Source: Burkholderia sp. MS389
GTDB lineage: Bacteria; Pseudomonadota; Gammaproteobacteria; Burkholderiales; Burkholderiaceae
Length of the DNA stretch: 64,000 nt
Assembly: GCF_016899425.1 (NCBI RefSeq)
Contig: NZ_CP045995.1
Location: forward strand, 2,790,001-2,854,000
Reading direction: 5' to 3'
The translations under genes were made by a program, and so were the position numbers. Under the pieces are notes generated by a model, which saw only the letters and a program-made list of their open reading frames with translations, was not told the origin of the DNA and searched no databases. How positions within the stretch are numbered: the stretch's first letter is position 1; every line of letters starts with the position of its first letter. Positions 37,179 through 46,669 of this stretch are shown here, piece after piece.

Positions 37179-39896
37179 TTACGCTGCGAGCAGCGAGCGC
37201 AGCACGAACGGCAGGATCCCGCCGTGCTTGTAGTAATCGACTTCGATCGGCGTATCGATGCGCAGCAGCACCGGCACACGCTGCGTTTCGCCGTTCTTGC
37301 GGTGAATCACGAGCGTGACGTCCTGCTGCGGCTTGAAGTCGTCGCCGAGGCCTTCGATGTCGTACGTCTCTTCGCCGGTGATGCCGAGCGACTGCACGCT
37401 GTCCGCGCCCTTGAACTGCAGCGGCAGCACGCCCATGCCGACCAGGTTCGAGCGGTGGATCCGCTCGAAGCTGCGTGCGATCACGGCCTTCACGCCGAGC
37501 AGTTGCGTGCCCTTCGCGGCCCAGTCGCGCGACGAGCCCGTGCCGTACTCTTCGCCCGCGAACACGACGGTCGGCGTGCCGGCGGCGACGTACTGCATCG
37601 CCGCATCGTAGATCGACTGCTGTTCGCCGCTCGGCTGGTGGATCGTCAGGCCGCCTTCGACGCGCGTGCCGTCCGCCTTCGCCGGGATCATCAGGTTCTT
37701 GATCCGGACGTTCGCGAACGTGCCGCGCATCATCACGTCGTGGTTGCCGCGGCGCGAGCCGTAGCTGTTGAAGTCGGCCTTCTGCACGCCGTTTTCCTTC
37801 AGCCACTTGCCTGCCGGCGAGTCTTCCTTGATCGAGCCTGCCGGGCTGATGTGGTCGGTCGTGACCGAATCGCCGAAGATGCCCAGCGCGCGCGCGCCCT
37901 TGACGGTCGGGATCGACGCAGCCGGCTCCATCGAGAAGTCGTTGCCGAAGAACGGCGGCTCGGCGATGTAGGTCGACTTCGGCCAGTCGTAGACCTCGCC
38001 CGTCTCACCCTCGATCTTGCTCCAGAGGTCGCCCTTCTTGGTCAGCTTCGAGTAGTTGTCCTCGAACTTCTTCGGATCGAGCGCGAACTTGAGCAGCGCG
38101 TGGATTTCATCGCTCGTCGGCCAGATGTCGCCGAGGTAGATGTCGCGGCCGCCCTTGCCCTTGCCGACCGGCTCGGTCATCAGGTCGCGCGTGATGTTGC
38201 CGGCGATCGCGTACGCGACGACGAGCGGCGGCGACGCGAGGAAGTTCGCGCGGATGTTCGGGTGGATACGCGCTTCGAAGTTACGGTTGCCCGACAGCAC
38301 GGCCGCCGCGACGATGTCGTTCTTCGTGATCGCTTCGTTCAGTTCCGGCGTCAGGTCGCCCGCGTTGCCGATACAGGTCGTGCAGCCGTACGCCGCGACT
38401 TCGAAGCCGAGCTTCGACAGGTAGGGCAGCAGGCCCGTCTTCGTCAGGTACTCGGTGACGATGCGCGATCCCGGCGCGAGCGAGGTCTTGATCTTCGGGT
38501 CGACCGTGAGGCCGGCCTCGACCGCCTTCTTCGCGAGCAGGCCGGCGGCCAGCAGCACGCTCGGGTTCGACGTGTTCGTGCACGACGTGATCGCGGCGAT
38601 CAGGATGTCGCCGTTCTTCACGTCGACGCCGTTGCTCGTCGTGTACTGCGTGCCCAGGTCGTCCGCCTTCTTCGCGAAACCGTTTTCCGCGACCGGCTTC
38701 GAGAACAGGTCGGTGAACGTCGACTTGACGTGGCCGATCTCGATGCGGTCCTGCGGGCGCTTCGGGCCGGCCAGCGACGGCGCGACCGTCGTCAGATCCA
38801 GCGTCACGACCTTCGTGTAGTCGATGTCGCCGGCGTTCGGGATGCCGAACAGGTTCTGCGCCTTGAAGTAGTTTTCGAACGCGGCGATTTCGGCCTTCGT
38901 GCGGCCCGTGCCTTCGAAGTAGTCGATCGTCTTTTCGTCGACCGGGAAGAAGCCCATCGTCGCGCCGTATTCCGGCGCCATGTTGCCGATCGTCGCGCGG
39001 TCCGGCAGCGACAGCGAGCGCGTGCCTTCGCCGAAGAACTCGACGAACTTGCCGACGACCTTCTCCTTGCGCAGCATTTCGGTGATCGTCAGCACCAGGT
39101 CGGTGGCCGTCACGCCCTCGCGCAGCTTGCCCTTCAGCTCGACGCCGACGACGTCCGGCGTCAGGAAGTACACCGGCTGGCCGAGCATGCCGGCTTCCGC
39201 CTCGATGCCGCCCACGCCCCAGCCGACCACGCCGATGCCGTTGATCATCGTCGTGTGGCTGTCCGTGCCGACGAGGGTGTCCGGATAGTACACGGTGTCG
39301 GCGCCGTCGGACTTCTTGTGGACGCCGCGCGCCAGATACTCGAGGTTCACCTGGTGGACGATGCCCACGCCCGGCGGCACGACCTTGAACGTGTCGAACG
39401 CCTGCATGCCCCACTTCATGAACTGGTAGCGCTCGTTGTTGCGCTGGAATTCCAGCTTCATGTTCAGGTCGAGCGCGTCCTTCTGGCGGAAGTAGTCGAT
39501 CTGGACCGAGTGGTCGACGACGAGATCGACCGGGACCAGCGGTTCGATCTTCTTCGGGTTCTTGCCCGTGCGCTCGGCGACGCCGCGCATGGCCGCGATG
39601 TCGGCGAGCAGCGGCACGCCCGTGAAATCCTGCAGCACGACGCGCGACACGACGAACGGAATCTCGTCGACGCGCTTCGCGGTCGGCTTCCAGTTCGCGA
39701 GCTGCTCGATGTGCTCTTCGGTGATTTTCTTGCCGTCGTAGTTGCGCAGCACGGACTCGAGCACGATGCGGATCGACACCGGCAGGCGTTCGATCTTCGT
39801 CTTCAGTTCCTTGCCGAGCTGCGGCAGCGAGTAGAACTTGCCTTTGCCGGAACCGCTGTCGAATTCCTTGAGGGTCTTGTGGAGATTGTGGGCCAT
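37179..39896 (-). CDS. acnA: Aconitate hydratase A
   Basis: A 905-residue [4Fe-4S] aconitase that interconverts citrate and isocitrate. It starts at the ATG at 39896 ([20 protein letters not shown]). Cluster cysteines lie in [16 protein letters not shown] and [13 protein letters not shown]. The substrate-binding region [17 protein letters not shown] and the C-terminal swivel domain ([16 protein letters not shown]) are intact. The length is typical of AcnA/IRP1-type enzymes. An unusual 251-bp palindromic element begins 51 bp upstream of its start. It is followed by a terminator. Confidence 0.97.
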   Translation of the reverse strand: MAHNLHKTLKEFDSGSGKGKFYSLPQLGKELKTKIERLPVSIRIVLESVLRNYDGKKITEEHIEQLANWKPTAKRVDEIPFVVSRVVLQDFTGVPLLADIAAMRGVAERTGKNPKKIEPLVPVDLVVDHSVQIDYFRQKDALDLNMKLEFQRNNERYQFMKWGMQAFDTFKVVPPGVGIVHQVNLEYLARGVHKKSDGADTVYYPDTLVGTDSHTTMINGIGVVGWGVGGIEAEAGMLGQPVYFLTPDVVGVELKGKLREGVTATDLVLTITEMLRKEKVVGKFVEFFGEGTRSLSLPDRATIGNMAPEYGATMGFFPVDEKTIDYFEGTGRTKAEIAAFENYFKAQNLFGIPNAGDIDYTKVVTLDLTTVAPSLAGPKRPQDRIEIGHVKSTFTDLFSKPVAENGFAKKADDLGTQYTTSNGVDVKNGDILIAAITSCTNTSNPSVLLAAGLLAKKAVEAGLTVDPKIKTSLAPGSRIVTEYLTKTGLLPYLSKLGFEVAAYGCTTCIGNAGDLTPELNEAITKNDIVAAAVLSGNRNFEARIHPNIRANFLASPPLVVAYAIAGNITRDLMTEPVGKGKGGRDIYLGDIWPTSDEIHALLKFALDPKKFEDNYSKLTKKGDLWSKIEGETGEVYDWPKSTYIAEPPFFGNDFSMEPAASIPTVKGARALGIFGDSVTTDHISPAGSIKEDSPAGKWLKENGVQKADFNSYGSRRGNHDVMMRGTFANVRIKNLMIPAKADGTRVEGGLTIHQPSGEQQSIYDAAMQYVAAGTPTVVFAGEEYGTGSSRDWAAKGTQLLGVKAVIARSFERIHRSNLVGMGVLPLQFKGADSVQSLGITGEETYDIEGLGDDFKPQQDVTLVIHRKNGETQRVPVLLRIDTPIEVDYYKHGGILPFVLRSLLAA

Positions 39897-39947
39897 GGTG
39901 ATTTTCCTGGGTTTAAGGCTAGGAAACAAAGAGTCCTGTAGATGACC

Positions 39948-40198
39948 AGGGGGCTGTTTGCGGATGAAACGGACATGCGTTGCCCCGAGAAAGGCCGCTC
40001 GCAAGGAGCGTGACGCAGCGAGCGGCCTTTCTCGGGGCAACCCCAAATTTAAAATTTATTCCACGGGAATGCCCCAAATCGGCCGCATGACGGCGTCGTT
40101 CGTCGCTTGTTTGGCACGGCCAAACGGCGCTCCTCACTTCTTGTCCTGCGACCGATTTGGGGCATTCGCATGTCCGTTTCATCCGCAAACAGCCCCCT
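39948..40198. repeat. 251-bp element with 32-bp terminal inverted repeats and nested hairpins
   Basis: The ends are perfect 32-bp inverted repeats (39948-39979 and 40167-40198, starting AGGGGGCTGTTTGCGGATGA). Inside are two further hairpins. One is a perfect 23-bp stem at 39980-40002 and 40018-40040 with a 15-base loop. The other has 16-bp arms at 40067-40082 and 40152-40167, with a smaller 7-bp hairpin at 40109-40115 and 40119-40125 in its loop. The two internal hairpins are linked by an A/T-rich stretch (AAATTTAAAATTT). The whole can fold as a three-way junction in DNA or RNA. It lies between prpD and acnA; its right end supplies the first two bases of the prpD stop codon on the plus strand. 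No transposase gene and no obvious target duplication were seen. A MITE, a regulatory leader or an invertible segment are possible. Confidence 0.85.
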
Positions 40199-41648
40199 AT
40201 ATCACATACAAGTCGACGTACTCATCGACCGGCATCGCTTCGAGCTTTGCCTGGTCCAGCGACACGTCGAGAATCGCTTGTTGCTGCTTGGCCGGGAAAC
40301 GGCGGGCAAGGTTGGTCCGGAACTTCTCGACCAGGAGCGGGACGCCTTCGGCACGGCGCCGCCGATGGCCGAGCGGATACTCGACCGCCACTTCGGCAAG
40401 CTTCGATCCGTCCGTGAACTCGACCGTCAGCGCATTCGCGATCGATCGCTTGTCCGGATCGTGGTAATCCTGCGTGAACTGCGGATCCTCGACGCACACG
40501 GTTTTCGCGCGCAGCGCGTCGATGCGCGGGTCCGCCGCGGCCGCGTCTTCGTAGTCGGCCGCGGTCAGCCGGCCGAACAGCAGCGGCACGGCGACCATGT
40601 ACTGGATGCAGTGGTCGCGGTCGGCCGGATTGGCGAGCGGGCCCTGCTTGTCGATGATGCGGAGCGCGGCCGCGTGCGTGCGGATCGTGATCCGGCCGAT
40701 GTCGTCGGCCGTGCGGCCCGCCGCGGCGAGCTGCGCATGCAGCTGCAGCGCGGCCTCGGCGGCCGTCTGCGCATGGAATTCGGCGGGGAACGCGATCTTG
40801 AACAGCACGTTTTCCATCACGTACGTGCCGTACGGGCGCTGGAAGCGGAACGGCTTGCCGTCGAACAGCACGTCGTAGAAGCCCCACGTCCTGGCGGTGA
40901 GCGCCGACGGATAGCCCATTTCACCCGTTTTCGCGATCAGCGCGAGGCGCACCGCGCGGGACGTCGCGTCGCCGGCCGCCCAGGATTTGCGCGAACCGGT
41001 GTTCGGCGCATGGCGGTAGGTCCGCAGCGCGTGGCCGTCAATGAATGCGTTGGACACCGCGTTGATCAGCTCGTCGCGCGTGAGCCCGAGCAGGCGCCCG
41101 ACGACGGCCGTCGACGCGACCTTCACGAGCAGCACATGGTCGAGCCCGACCGCGTTGAATGAATTCTCGAGGGCGAGGCAGCCCTGGATCTCGTGGGCCT
41201 GGATCATCGCGACCAGCACGTCGCGCATCGCGAGCGGCTGGCGGCCGGCCGCGCGGGCCGTGCGGGAGAGCCAGTCGGCCGTCGCCAGGATCCCGCCGAG
41301 GTTGTCGGACGGATGACCCCATTCGGCGGCGAGCCAGGTGTCGTTGAAGTCCAGCCAGCGGATCATCGCGCCGATGCCGAACGCGGCCTGGACGGGATCG
41401 AGCTGGAAGGACGTGCCGGGCACCTTCGCGCCGTTCGGCACGATCGTGCCGGGCACGACGGGGCCGAGCAGCTTGGTGCAGGCAGGGTAGGACAGCGCCT
41501 CGAGTCCGCATCCGAGCGTGTCGATCAGGCAATGACGCGCCGTCTCCAGCGCGAGCGCGCTGTCGAGGCCGGTGTTCAGCACGTAGTCGACGATGTCGAC
41601 GAGTACCGAATCCGGCGCGGGGCGGACGTTGGAGACCGGGGCGGACAT
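40197..41648 (-). CDS. prpD: 2-methylcitrate dehydratase (PrpD, MmgE/PrpD family)
   Basis: A 483-residue enzyme of propionate breakdown (methylcitrate cycle) that dehydrates 2-methylcitrate. PrpD motifs are visible: [40 protein letters not shown] and [20 protein letters not shown]. The length equals that of typical PrpD. No prpB or prpC gene is nearby; here the gene sits with acnA, mdh and other TCA genes. Its TAG stop overlaps the end of the 251-bp palindromic element, so the last residues (YVI) border that element. Confidence 0.93.
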   Translation of the reverse strand: MSAPVSNVRPAPDSVLVDIVDYVLNTGLDSALALETARHCLIDTLGCGLEALSYPACTKLLGPVVPGTIVPNGAKVPGTSFQLDPVQAAFGIGAMIRWLDFNDTWLAAEWGHPSDNLGGILATADWLSRTARAAGRQPLAMRDVLVAMIQAHEIQGCLALENSFNAVGLDHVLLVKVASTAVVGRLLGLTRDELINAVSNAFIDGHALRTYRHAPNTGSRKSWAAGDATSRAVRLALIAKTGEMGYPSALTARTWGFYDVLFDGKPFRFQRPYGTYVMENVLFKIAFPAEFHAQTAAEAALQLHAQLAAAGRTADDIGRITIRTHAAALRIIDKQGPLANPADRDHCIQYMVAVPLLFGRLTAADYEDAAAADPRIDALRAKTVCVEDPQFTQDYHDPDKRSIANALTVEFTDGSKLAEVAVEYPLGHRRRRAEGVPLLVEKFRTNLARRFPAKQQQAILDVSLDQAKLEAMPVDEYVDLYVI

Positions 41649-41670
41649 CGAGGGGCCGGAGGGAACGCGC

Positions 41671-42186
41671 TTAGTTCGTTGCCGGCTTCAGCTCGTTCGA
41701 CTGCGTCGGTGCTGCCGTGCCTTGCGCCATTTCCGGCGTCACGCATTCGTCCGCGAGGCGCTCGCCGCCGTTGGCGTCGGAGAACAGCATCGCCTTGGTC
41801 GGGATCACGACCAGCTTGAAGCCTGCGGCCGGATCGTAGAACGTGTCGGCGCCCGTCGTCGTGGCTTGACGCGGCAGCTTGTAGTTCTTCTTCGCCCAGT
41901 GAACCGTGACGACCTGGTCGCGCTTCATGTCGCCGGCGAGGTCGAACGACAGACCTTCCTTACAGGACCACTTGACCGCGCCGTCCGGTACCGGATCGAC
42001 CTTGGCGGCCGCGCGTGCCTGCGCCTTCTTGCTGCGCGGGATGATGCGCTTGGCCGGCGCCGGGCGCTTGGCCGTGGCCTTCTTCGCGGTCGTGGTGGCC
42101 GTACCCTGGGCAAACGCGCTCGGAGCCGACACCAGCATCGTGGCGGACAAGGCGCCGATGGCGGTAGCGATCAGGAGTTTCTTCAT
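41671..42186 (-). CDS. Exported protein with MliC-like C-terminal region
   Basis: A 171-residue protein with a signal peptide (SAPSAFA-QG), a Lys/Ala/Pro/Arg-rich linker to about residue 65, and a globular part. The globular part begins [20 protein letters not shown] and has a second Cys near the end (LADECVTPE). The pattern of a Cys pair with beta-rich spacing resembles MliC-type lysozyme inhibitors, but similarity is weak and the assignment is tentative. It lies 22 bases upstream of prpD on the same strand, so transcripts may join. Possible location: periplasm. Confidence 0.6.
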   Translation of the reverse strand: MKKLLIATAIGALSATMLVSAPSAFAQGTATTTAKKATAKRPAPAKRIIPRSKKAQARAAAKVDPVPDGAVKWSCKEGLSFDLAGDMKRDQVVTVHWAKKNYKLPRQATTTGADTFYDPAAGFKLVVIPTKAMLFSDANGGERLADECVTPEMAQGTAAPTQSNELKPATN

Positions 42187-42416
42187 GGAGTCAGAACCTT
42201 TCGATAATCAGTTGACAAGGGCCGGCAATCGAAACTGCCGGCCGGTTTGAAACTGCACGCGCCCCGAAAGCGCGCAGCGGCCGCTATTTTCACCTATTTG
42301 GCCGCGCGTATATCAGGTTTTCGGGCTCCGTTACGTTTTTTGTCGTTTCGCAAACGTCTGTCCGGTTGGCGAAACGTCGAATGCATGAAACGCGTGTATC
42401 GACGGGCGGCGCGCGC

Positions 42417-43424
42417 TCACGGCGCGACGCCCGCGGCGGCCGGGCCGAACAGCGGCGCAGCCTCGTCCGGTACGGGCTGGCCGGTGGCCCGCGCACGGCG
42501 CAGCACCGACCAGTAATACCGATAACTCGCGCGATCGTGCAGCGTATCGCCGTGGCGCGTCGGGCCCCAGTCGGCGGCCTGCGCGGCCAGCAGGATCTCG
42601 GCGGCCAGCGTGACTTCGTCGGCGCGCGGCGCGAACGCGTCGACGATCGGGCGGATCTGCGCCGGGTGGATGCTCCACATTCGCGTGAACGCGAATTCGT
42701 CGCGCGCGCGGCGGGCGTCGCCGGCGACGACGCTCATGTCGCGCACTTCTGTGGTCACGTTGTGCGACGGCGTCTTGCCGTGCGCGTGACAGGCGGCGGC
42801 GATTTCCAGCTTCGCGCGGCGCACGAGCGGGTGATCGAACTGGCCGGGCGAGCGCATCGCGGAATCGGGAATCGCGCCGTGGTGCGCGGAGACGAAATCC
42901 ATCAGCCCGAAGCTCAGCGTGCCGACCGTCGGCAGCGCGGCGAGGGCGGCCGCCTGCGCGAGCGCGCCGTGCGTCTCGATCAGCACGTCGGCCGGGATCG
43001 GCTGCGCGATGCCGAACTCGCGGCGCGTGCCTTCGATGAACGCGGTCATTTCGGCCGCGTCGGCGGCGCTCGCGATCTTCGGCAGCGTGATGTAGGCGGG
43101 TGCGCGCGACGCACGCAGCACGATGCGCACGTCGTCGCGCCAGTGCGGGTGGGAAAAGTCGTGGATGCGGACGCCGACGCGGCCGAAGCGGTTCTCGGCG
43201 CTGCCGAGCAAGTCGGCGACGAGCGCCGCGTGCGCGGCTTCCTGGCCGACGGCCGCGCCGTCCTCGCAGTCGAGCGTGAGGTCGAACACGGGACCCAGCT
43301 CGGCCTGCAGCGCGAGCGACTTGCGCATCAGCTTCTCGCTGCCCGCGTAGTGATCGCAGCAGGGCAGGATCGCGGGCGGGGACGCCCCGTCGTACAGCAC
43401 TTGTGCAGGAGTGAGCGCGGCCAT
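42417..43424 (-). CDS. CitE-like CoA-ester lyase (HpcH/HpaI aldolase family)
   Basis: A protein of about 335 residues from the ATG at 43424 (MAALTPAQVLYDG). A TTG at 43451 would extend it by nine residues; neither has a strong ribosome site. Family features are DLTLDCEDGAAVGQE (acidic metal-binding residues), YITLPKIASAADAAEM, DVLIETHGALAQAAALAALP and RMWSIHPAQIRPIVDAF. Such enzymes cleave citryl-CoA, malyl-CoA or related thioesters; the precise substrate is not determined. It lies about 190 bp after mdh on the same strand and could form a distal part of its transcript. Confidence 0.85.
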   Translation of the reverse strand: MAALTPAQVLYDGASPPAILPCCDHYAGSEKLMRKSLALQAELGPVFDLTLDCEDGAAVGQEAAHAALVADLLGSAENRFGRVGVRIHDFSHPHWRDDVRIVLRASRAPAYITLPKIASAADAAEMTAFIEGTRREFGIAQPIPADVLIETHGALAQAAALAALPTVGTLSFGLMDFVSAHHGAIPDSAMRSPGQFDHPLVRRAKLEIAAACHAHGKTPSHNVTTEVRDMSVVAGDARRARDEFAFTRMWSIHPAQIRPIVDAFAPRADEVTLAAEILLAAQAADWGPTRHGDTLHDRASYRYYWSVLRRARATGQPVPDEAAPLFGPAAAGVAP

Positions 43425-43608
43425 GTCTTCTACGTGAGGGAAGCGGGTCAACGTGGCGGAAATCGGATTCGGGCAGGCTCTGGGCCGGTGCGCGGCGCGG
43501 CGCGGGCGGCAAAACGTGCGCGAATCGGATCGGCGGGCCGGGCCGGCGGCGTGCCGGCCCGTGCCGAAGCCGGGCGCCGCGAAGGCTGCCCGGCACGATG
43601 CGTGATGC

Positions 43609-44595
43609 TTAGTTCTTCAGCAGGTGGGCGACGCCATCGCGCTCTTCGAGCAGCTCGGCCAGCGTGCCGTCCATCTTCTCGCGCGAGAACGCGTCGATTT
43701 CCAGGCCTTCGACGCGCTTGTATTCGCCGTTTTCGCAGGTGACCGGCACGCCGTAGATGATGTCTTCGGGGATGCCGTACGAGCCGTCCGACGGGATGCC
43801 CATCGTGACCCACTTGCCGTTCGTGCCGAGCACCCAGTCACGCACGTGGTCGATCGCCGCGTTGGCTGCCGACGCCGCCGACGACAGGCCGCGCGCTTCG
43901 ATGATCGCCGCGCCGCGCTTGCCGACGGTCGGGATGAACGTGTCGCGGTTCCACACGTCGTCGTTGATCAGCTTCAGCAGCGATTCGCCTTCGGCGGTCG
44001 CGAAGCGGAAGTCCGGGTACATCGTCGGCGAGTGGTTGCCCCACACGGCGAGCTTCTCGATCGACGCGACCGGCTTGCCCGACTTGGCGGCGAGCTGCGA
44101 CAGCGCGCGGTTGTGGTCGAGGCGCAGCATGGCCGTGAAGTTCTTCTTCGGCAGATCCGGCGCCGACTTCATCGCGATGTACGCGTTCGTGTTCGCCGGG
44201 TTGCCGACGACCAGCACCTTCACGTCGCGGCTCGCGACTTCGTTCAGCGCGGCGCCCTGAACCGTGAAGATTTCGGCGTTCGCCGACAGCAGGTCCTTGC
44301 GCTCCATGCCCTTCGAGCGCGGACGCGCACCGACCAGCAGCGCGACGTCTGCATCCTTGAATGCGACCTTCGGATCGTCGGTGATCACGACGCCTGCGAG
44401 CAGCGGGAACGCGCAATCGTCGAGTTCCATCACGACGCCCTTGACGGCGCCTTGGGCTTGCGGGAGGTCGAGCAGTTGCAGGATGACCGGCTGGTCCTTG
44501 CCGAGCAGGTCGCCGTTCGCGATGCGGAACAGCAGGGAGTAAGCGATTTGACCTGCGGCGCCGGTGACGGCAACGCGCTTTGCGGGCTTAGCCAT
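43609..44595 (-). CDS. mdh: Malate dehydrogenase
   Basis: A 328-residue NAD-dependent enzyme oxidising malate to oxaloacetate. The NAD-binding start is [20 protein letters not shown]. Active-site motifs are [32 protein letters not shown] and [15 protein letters not shown] (catalytic His). The AKPAKR start at 44595 gives the usual length. It belongs to the 'type 2' (cytosolic-like) MDH typical of Burkholderia. A good promoter lies upstream, next to the GntR-gene palindrome. Confidence 0.97.
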
Positions 44596-44779
44596 TGAAA
44601 ATCTCCAGGACGGGTGAAGCGTTGGACGCGAGCGAAAACGCCATTCTATGCGCGTTGTGCGTAGCGTTGCATTGAAGCAGGGCGGAGGACTCGCGATGGC
44701 AGACGCAGTGAACCTGGAGACGGCCGTGGCACGTAGCCGGGGACGCGCTGTTGCACCCGCGAACCCTTGCTCGACCGGG

Positions 44780-44808
44780 AGTGTAGGAGCCGTCACGCGC
44801 AAAGTCAA
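44780..44808 (-). promoter_or_regulatory. mdh promoter
   Basis: On the minus strand a -35 TTGACT (44808-44803) is followed by 17 bases and a -10 TACACT (44785-44780). The implied start near 44773 leaves a leader of about 178 bases before the mdh ATG. Confidence 0.55.
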
Positions 44809-44819
44809 ACGGTATCATA

Positions 44820-44835
44820 TGTCTTATATAAGACA
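44820..44835. promoter_or_regulatory. 16-bp perfect palindrome between mdh and the GntR gene
   Basis: TGTCTTATATAAGACA is fully symmetric, with TCTTATATAAGA typical of GntR (FadR/HutC-group) operators. It lies upstream of the mdh -35 box and in the leader of the divergent GntR gene. Control of both genes is likely but inferred. Confidence 0.7.
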
Positions 44836-44892
44836 GATGTTTTGCGGAAATTGAGTGGACGAAAAAGTGCGGTTTGTGATGAAATGCGCGCC

Positions 44893-45708
44893 ATGACATC
44901 GAACCAGGCGAACACCGCGAATCAAACCGGCGCAGGCGGCCCAGGGCAGCCGGGCGCGGGCGATCCCGCAGCCTCGCCCGCGGCGTCCGCGTCGCCGACG
45001 TTCAGCCCGTTATACCAGCAGATCAAGTCATTGATCACGCAAAGTCTCGAATCCGGCGAATGGAAGCCGGGCGAGATCATTCCCAGCGAAGTGGAGCTCG
45101 CGGCCCGCTACAAGGTCAGCCAGGGCACCGTGCGCAAGGCGATCGACGAGCTGGCCGCCGAAAACCTCGTGGTCCGGCGGCAGGGCAAGGGCACTTTTGT
45201 TGCAACGCACAACGAAGATCGCGCGCAATTCCGCTTTCTGCGTCTGCTGGCCGACGACGGCGCCGAGCACCCGCACGTGAGCCGCCTGCTCGAATGCCGG
45301 CGCCTGCGCGCGCCGGCCGAGATCGCGCGGCAGCTCGACCTGAAGCCCGCCGATCCGGTCGTGCAGGTGCGCCGCCTGCTGGAATTCGACAGCGAAGTGA
45401 CGGTGCTCGACGAGATCTGGCTGCCGGGCGCGATGTTCCGCGGGCTGACGTTCGAGCGGCTGAGCGAGTACAAGGGGCCGCTCTACGCGATGTTCGAGAC
45501 GGAGTTCGGGACGCGGATGATCCGCGCGACGGAGAAGATCCGTGCGGTCGCGGCGGATCCGGCGGTGGCCGACCTGCTGCACGTGCCGGCGGGCTTCCCG
45601 CTGCTGTCGGTCGAGCGCGTGTCCTATACGTATGGGGACCGGCCGGTGGAAGTGCGTCGCGGCTGGTATGTCACAACCGGGTACTACTATCAGAATGACT
45701 TGAGCTGA
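44893..45708 (+). CDS. GntR-family (HutC-type) transcriptional regulator
   Basis: A 271-residue regulator. A disordered N-terminus rich in Gly/Ala/Pro/Gln is followed by a GntR winged helix at about residues 45-110 (PLYQQIKSLITQSLESGEWK, SEVELAARYKVSQGTVRKAI). A UTRA effector-binding domain follows (VQVRRLLEFDSEVTVLDEIW, LLSVERVSYTYGDRPVEVRR). The ATG at 44884 is an alternative start three codons upstream. A GntR-type palindrome lies 58 bases upstream. It is divergent from mdh and directly upstream of sdhCDAB-gltA, so regulation of central metabolism is likely. The effector is unknown. Confidence 0.85.
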   Translation: MTSNQANTANQTGAGGPGQPGAGDPAASPAASASPTFSPLYQQIKSLITQSLESGEWKPGEIIPSEVELAARYKVSQGTVRKAIDELAAENLVVRRQGKGTFVATHNEDRAQFRFLRLLADDGAEHPHVSRLLECRRLRAPAEIARQLDLKPADPVVQVRRLLEFDSEVTVLDEIWLPGAMFRGLTFERLSEYKGPLYAMFETEFGTRMIRATEKIRAVAADPAVADLLHVPAGFPLLSVERVSYTYGDRPVEVRRGWYVTTGYYYQNDLS

Positions 45709-45876
45709 CGACGTTCGGTTCAGCCGCGTGCATTCGCGTTTCCCACGCTCGCGAAGCACGTTTCGGGCCGCCTTTGTTCGTGTTCGCGCAATGATCCAGA
45801 GCAGACTTTCGCTGCAGCGCGATATAAAAAGGCGCTAAAATCGCGGATTAGTGTGACAACATAGTAGGGGTCTAGC

Positions 45877-46293
45877 ATGACTGACGCAGTAAGAAAGCCG
45901 AGGCCGGAATACCGGAACATCGGAATCGGCGACATCACGTTGAAATATCGCATGCCCCTGGCGGCGATATTGTCGATTCTCCATCGTATCAGCGGCGCGC
46001 TGCTGTTCCTGTTCCTGCCGTTCCTGCTGTTCCTCTTCGACCAGAGCCTCACGTCCGAGCTCAGCTTCGAAGTCTTCAAGGCTTTCCTCTCCAACATCGT
46101 CGTCAAGCTGATCGTCCTCGCGTTGTCGTGGGCCTTCTTCCACCATTTCTGCGCCGGCATTCGCCACCTGCTGATGGACGTCAACCACGACGCCGTCACG
46201 AAGGAAGGCGGCAAGCGGACGGCCGTCGTCGTCTTTGTCGTCTCGATCGCGCTGACGATCGCCATGGCACTCAAACTGTTCGGAGCATTCTAA
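45877..46293 (+). CDS. sdhC: Succinate dehydrogenase cytochrome b556 subunit
   Basis: A 138-residue membrane anchor of complex II with three helices. The haem-b and quinone signature is ILSILHRISGALLFLF (His near residue 45) and FFHHFCAGIRHLLMD. It is the first gene of the sdhCDAB-sdhE-gltA cluster and precedes sdhD by 4 bases. The leader contains an A/T-rich stretch (GATATAAAAAGG), but I did not settle on a promoter. Confidence 0.95.
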   Translation: MTDAVRKPRPEYRNIGIGDITLKYRMPLAAILSILHRISGALLFLFLPFLLFLFDQSLTSELSFEVFKAFLSNIVVKLIVLALSWAFFHHFCAGIRHLLMDVNHDAVTKEGGKRTAVVVFVVSIALTIAMALKLFGAF

Positions 46294-46297
46294 GAAA

Positions 46298-46666
46298 ATG
46301 GCAGCCAACAACCGAATCGGCTCGAAGCGCCTCGTCGTCGGCGCTCACTACGGCCTGCGCGACTGGCTCGCGCAGCGCGTCACCGCCACGATCATGGCGG
46401 TCTACACGGTCATTCTGCTCGTCCTGTTCTTCGGCGCGCACGATTTTTCGTACGAAGGCTGGGCATCGATCTTCGCCGCGCAATGGATGAAGCTCGCGAC
46501 CTTCGTGATGCTGCTTTCCCTCTTCTACCACGCATGGGTCGGCGTGCGCGACATCTGGATGGACTACGTGAAGCCCGTCGGTGTGCGCCTGCTGCTGCAA
46601 TCGCTGACCATCGTCTGGCTGCTCGCATGTGCGGGCTACGCCGCGCAGATTCTCTGGAGAGTGTAA
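46298..46666 (+). CDS. sdhD: Succinate dehydrogenase hydrophobic membrane anchor
   Basis: A 122-residue three-helix anchor subunit. It shows RLVVGAHYGLRDWLAQRVTA at the start and SLFYHAWVGVRDIWMDYVKP, with the haem-ligand histidine. Its stop is 3 bases before the sdhA start. It binds ubiquinone together with SdhC and SdhB. Confidence 0.95.
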   Translation: MAANNRIGSKRLVVGAHYGLRDWLAQRVTATIMAVYTVILLVLFFGAHDFSYEGWASIFAAQWMKLATFVMLLSLFYHAWVGVRDIWMDYVKPVGVRLLLQSLTIVWLLACAGYAAQILWRV

Positions 46667-46669
46667 AGA

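Noticed and set aside
45820-45841. TATAAA/TAAAAT boxes before sdhC as a promoter
   Set aside because: Neither has a credible -35 element at the right distance; left unassigned.
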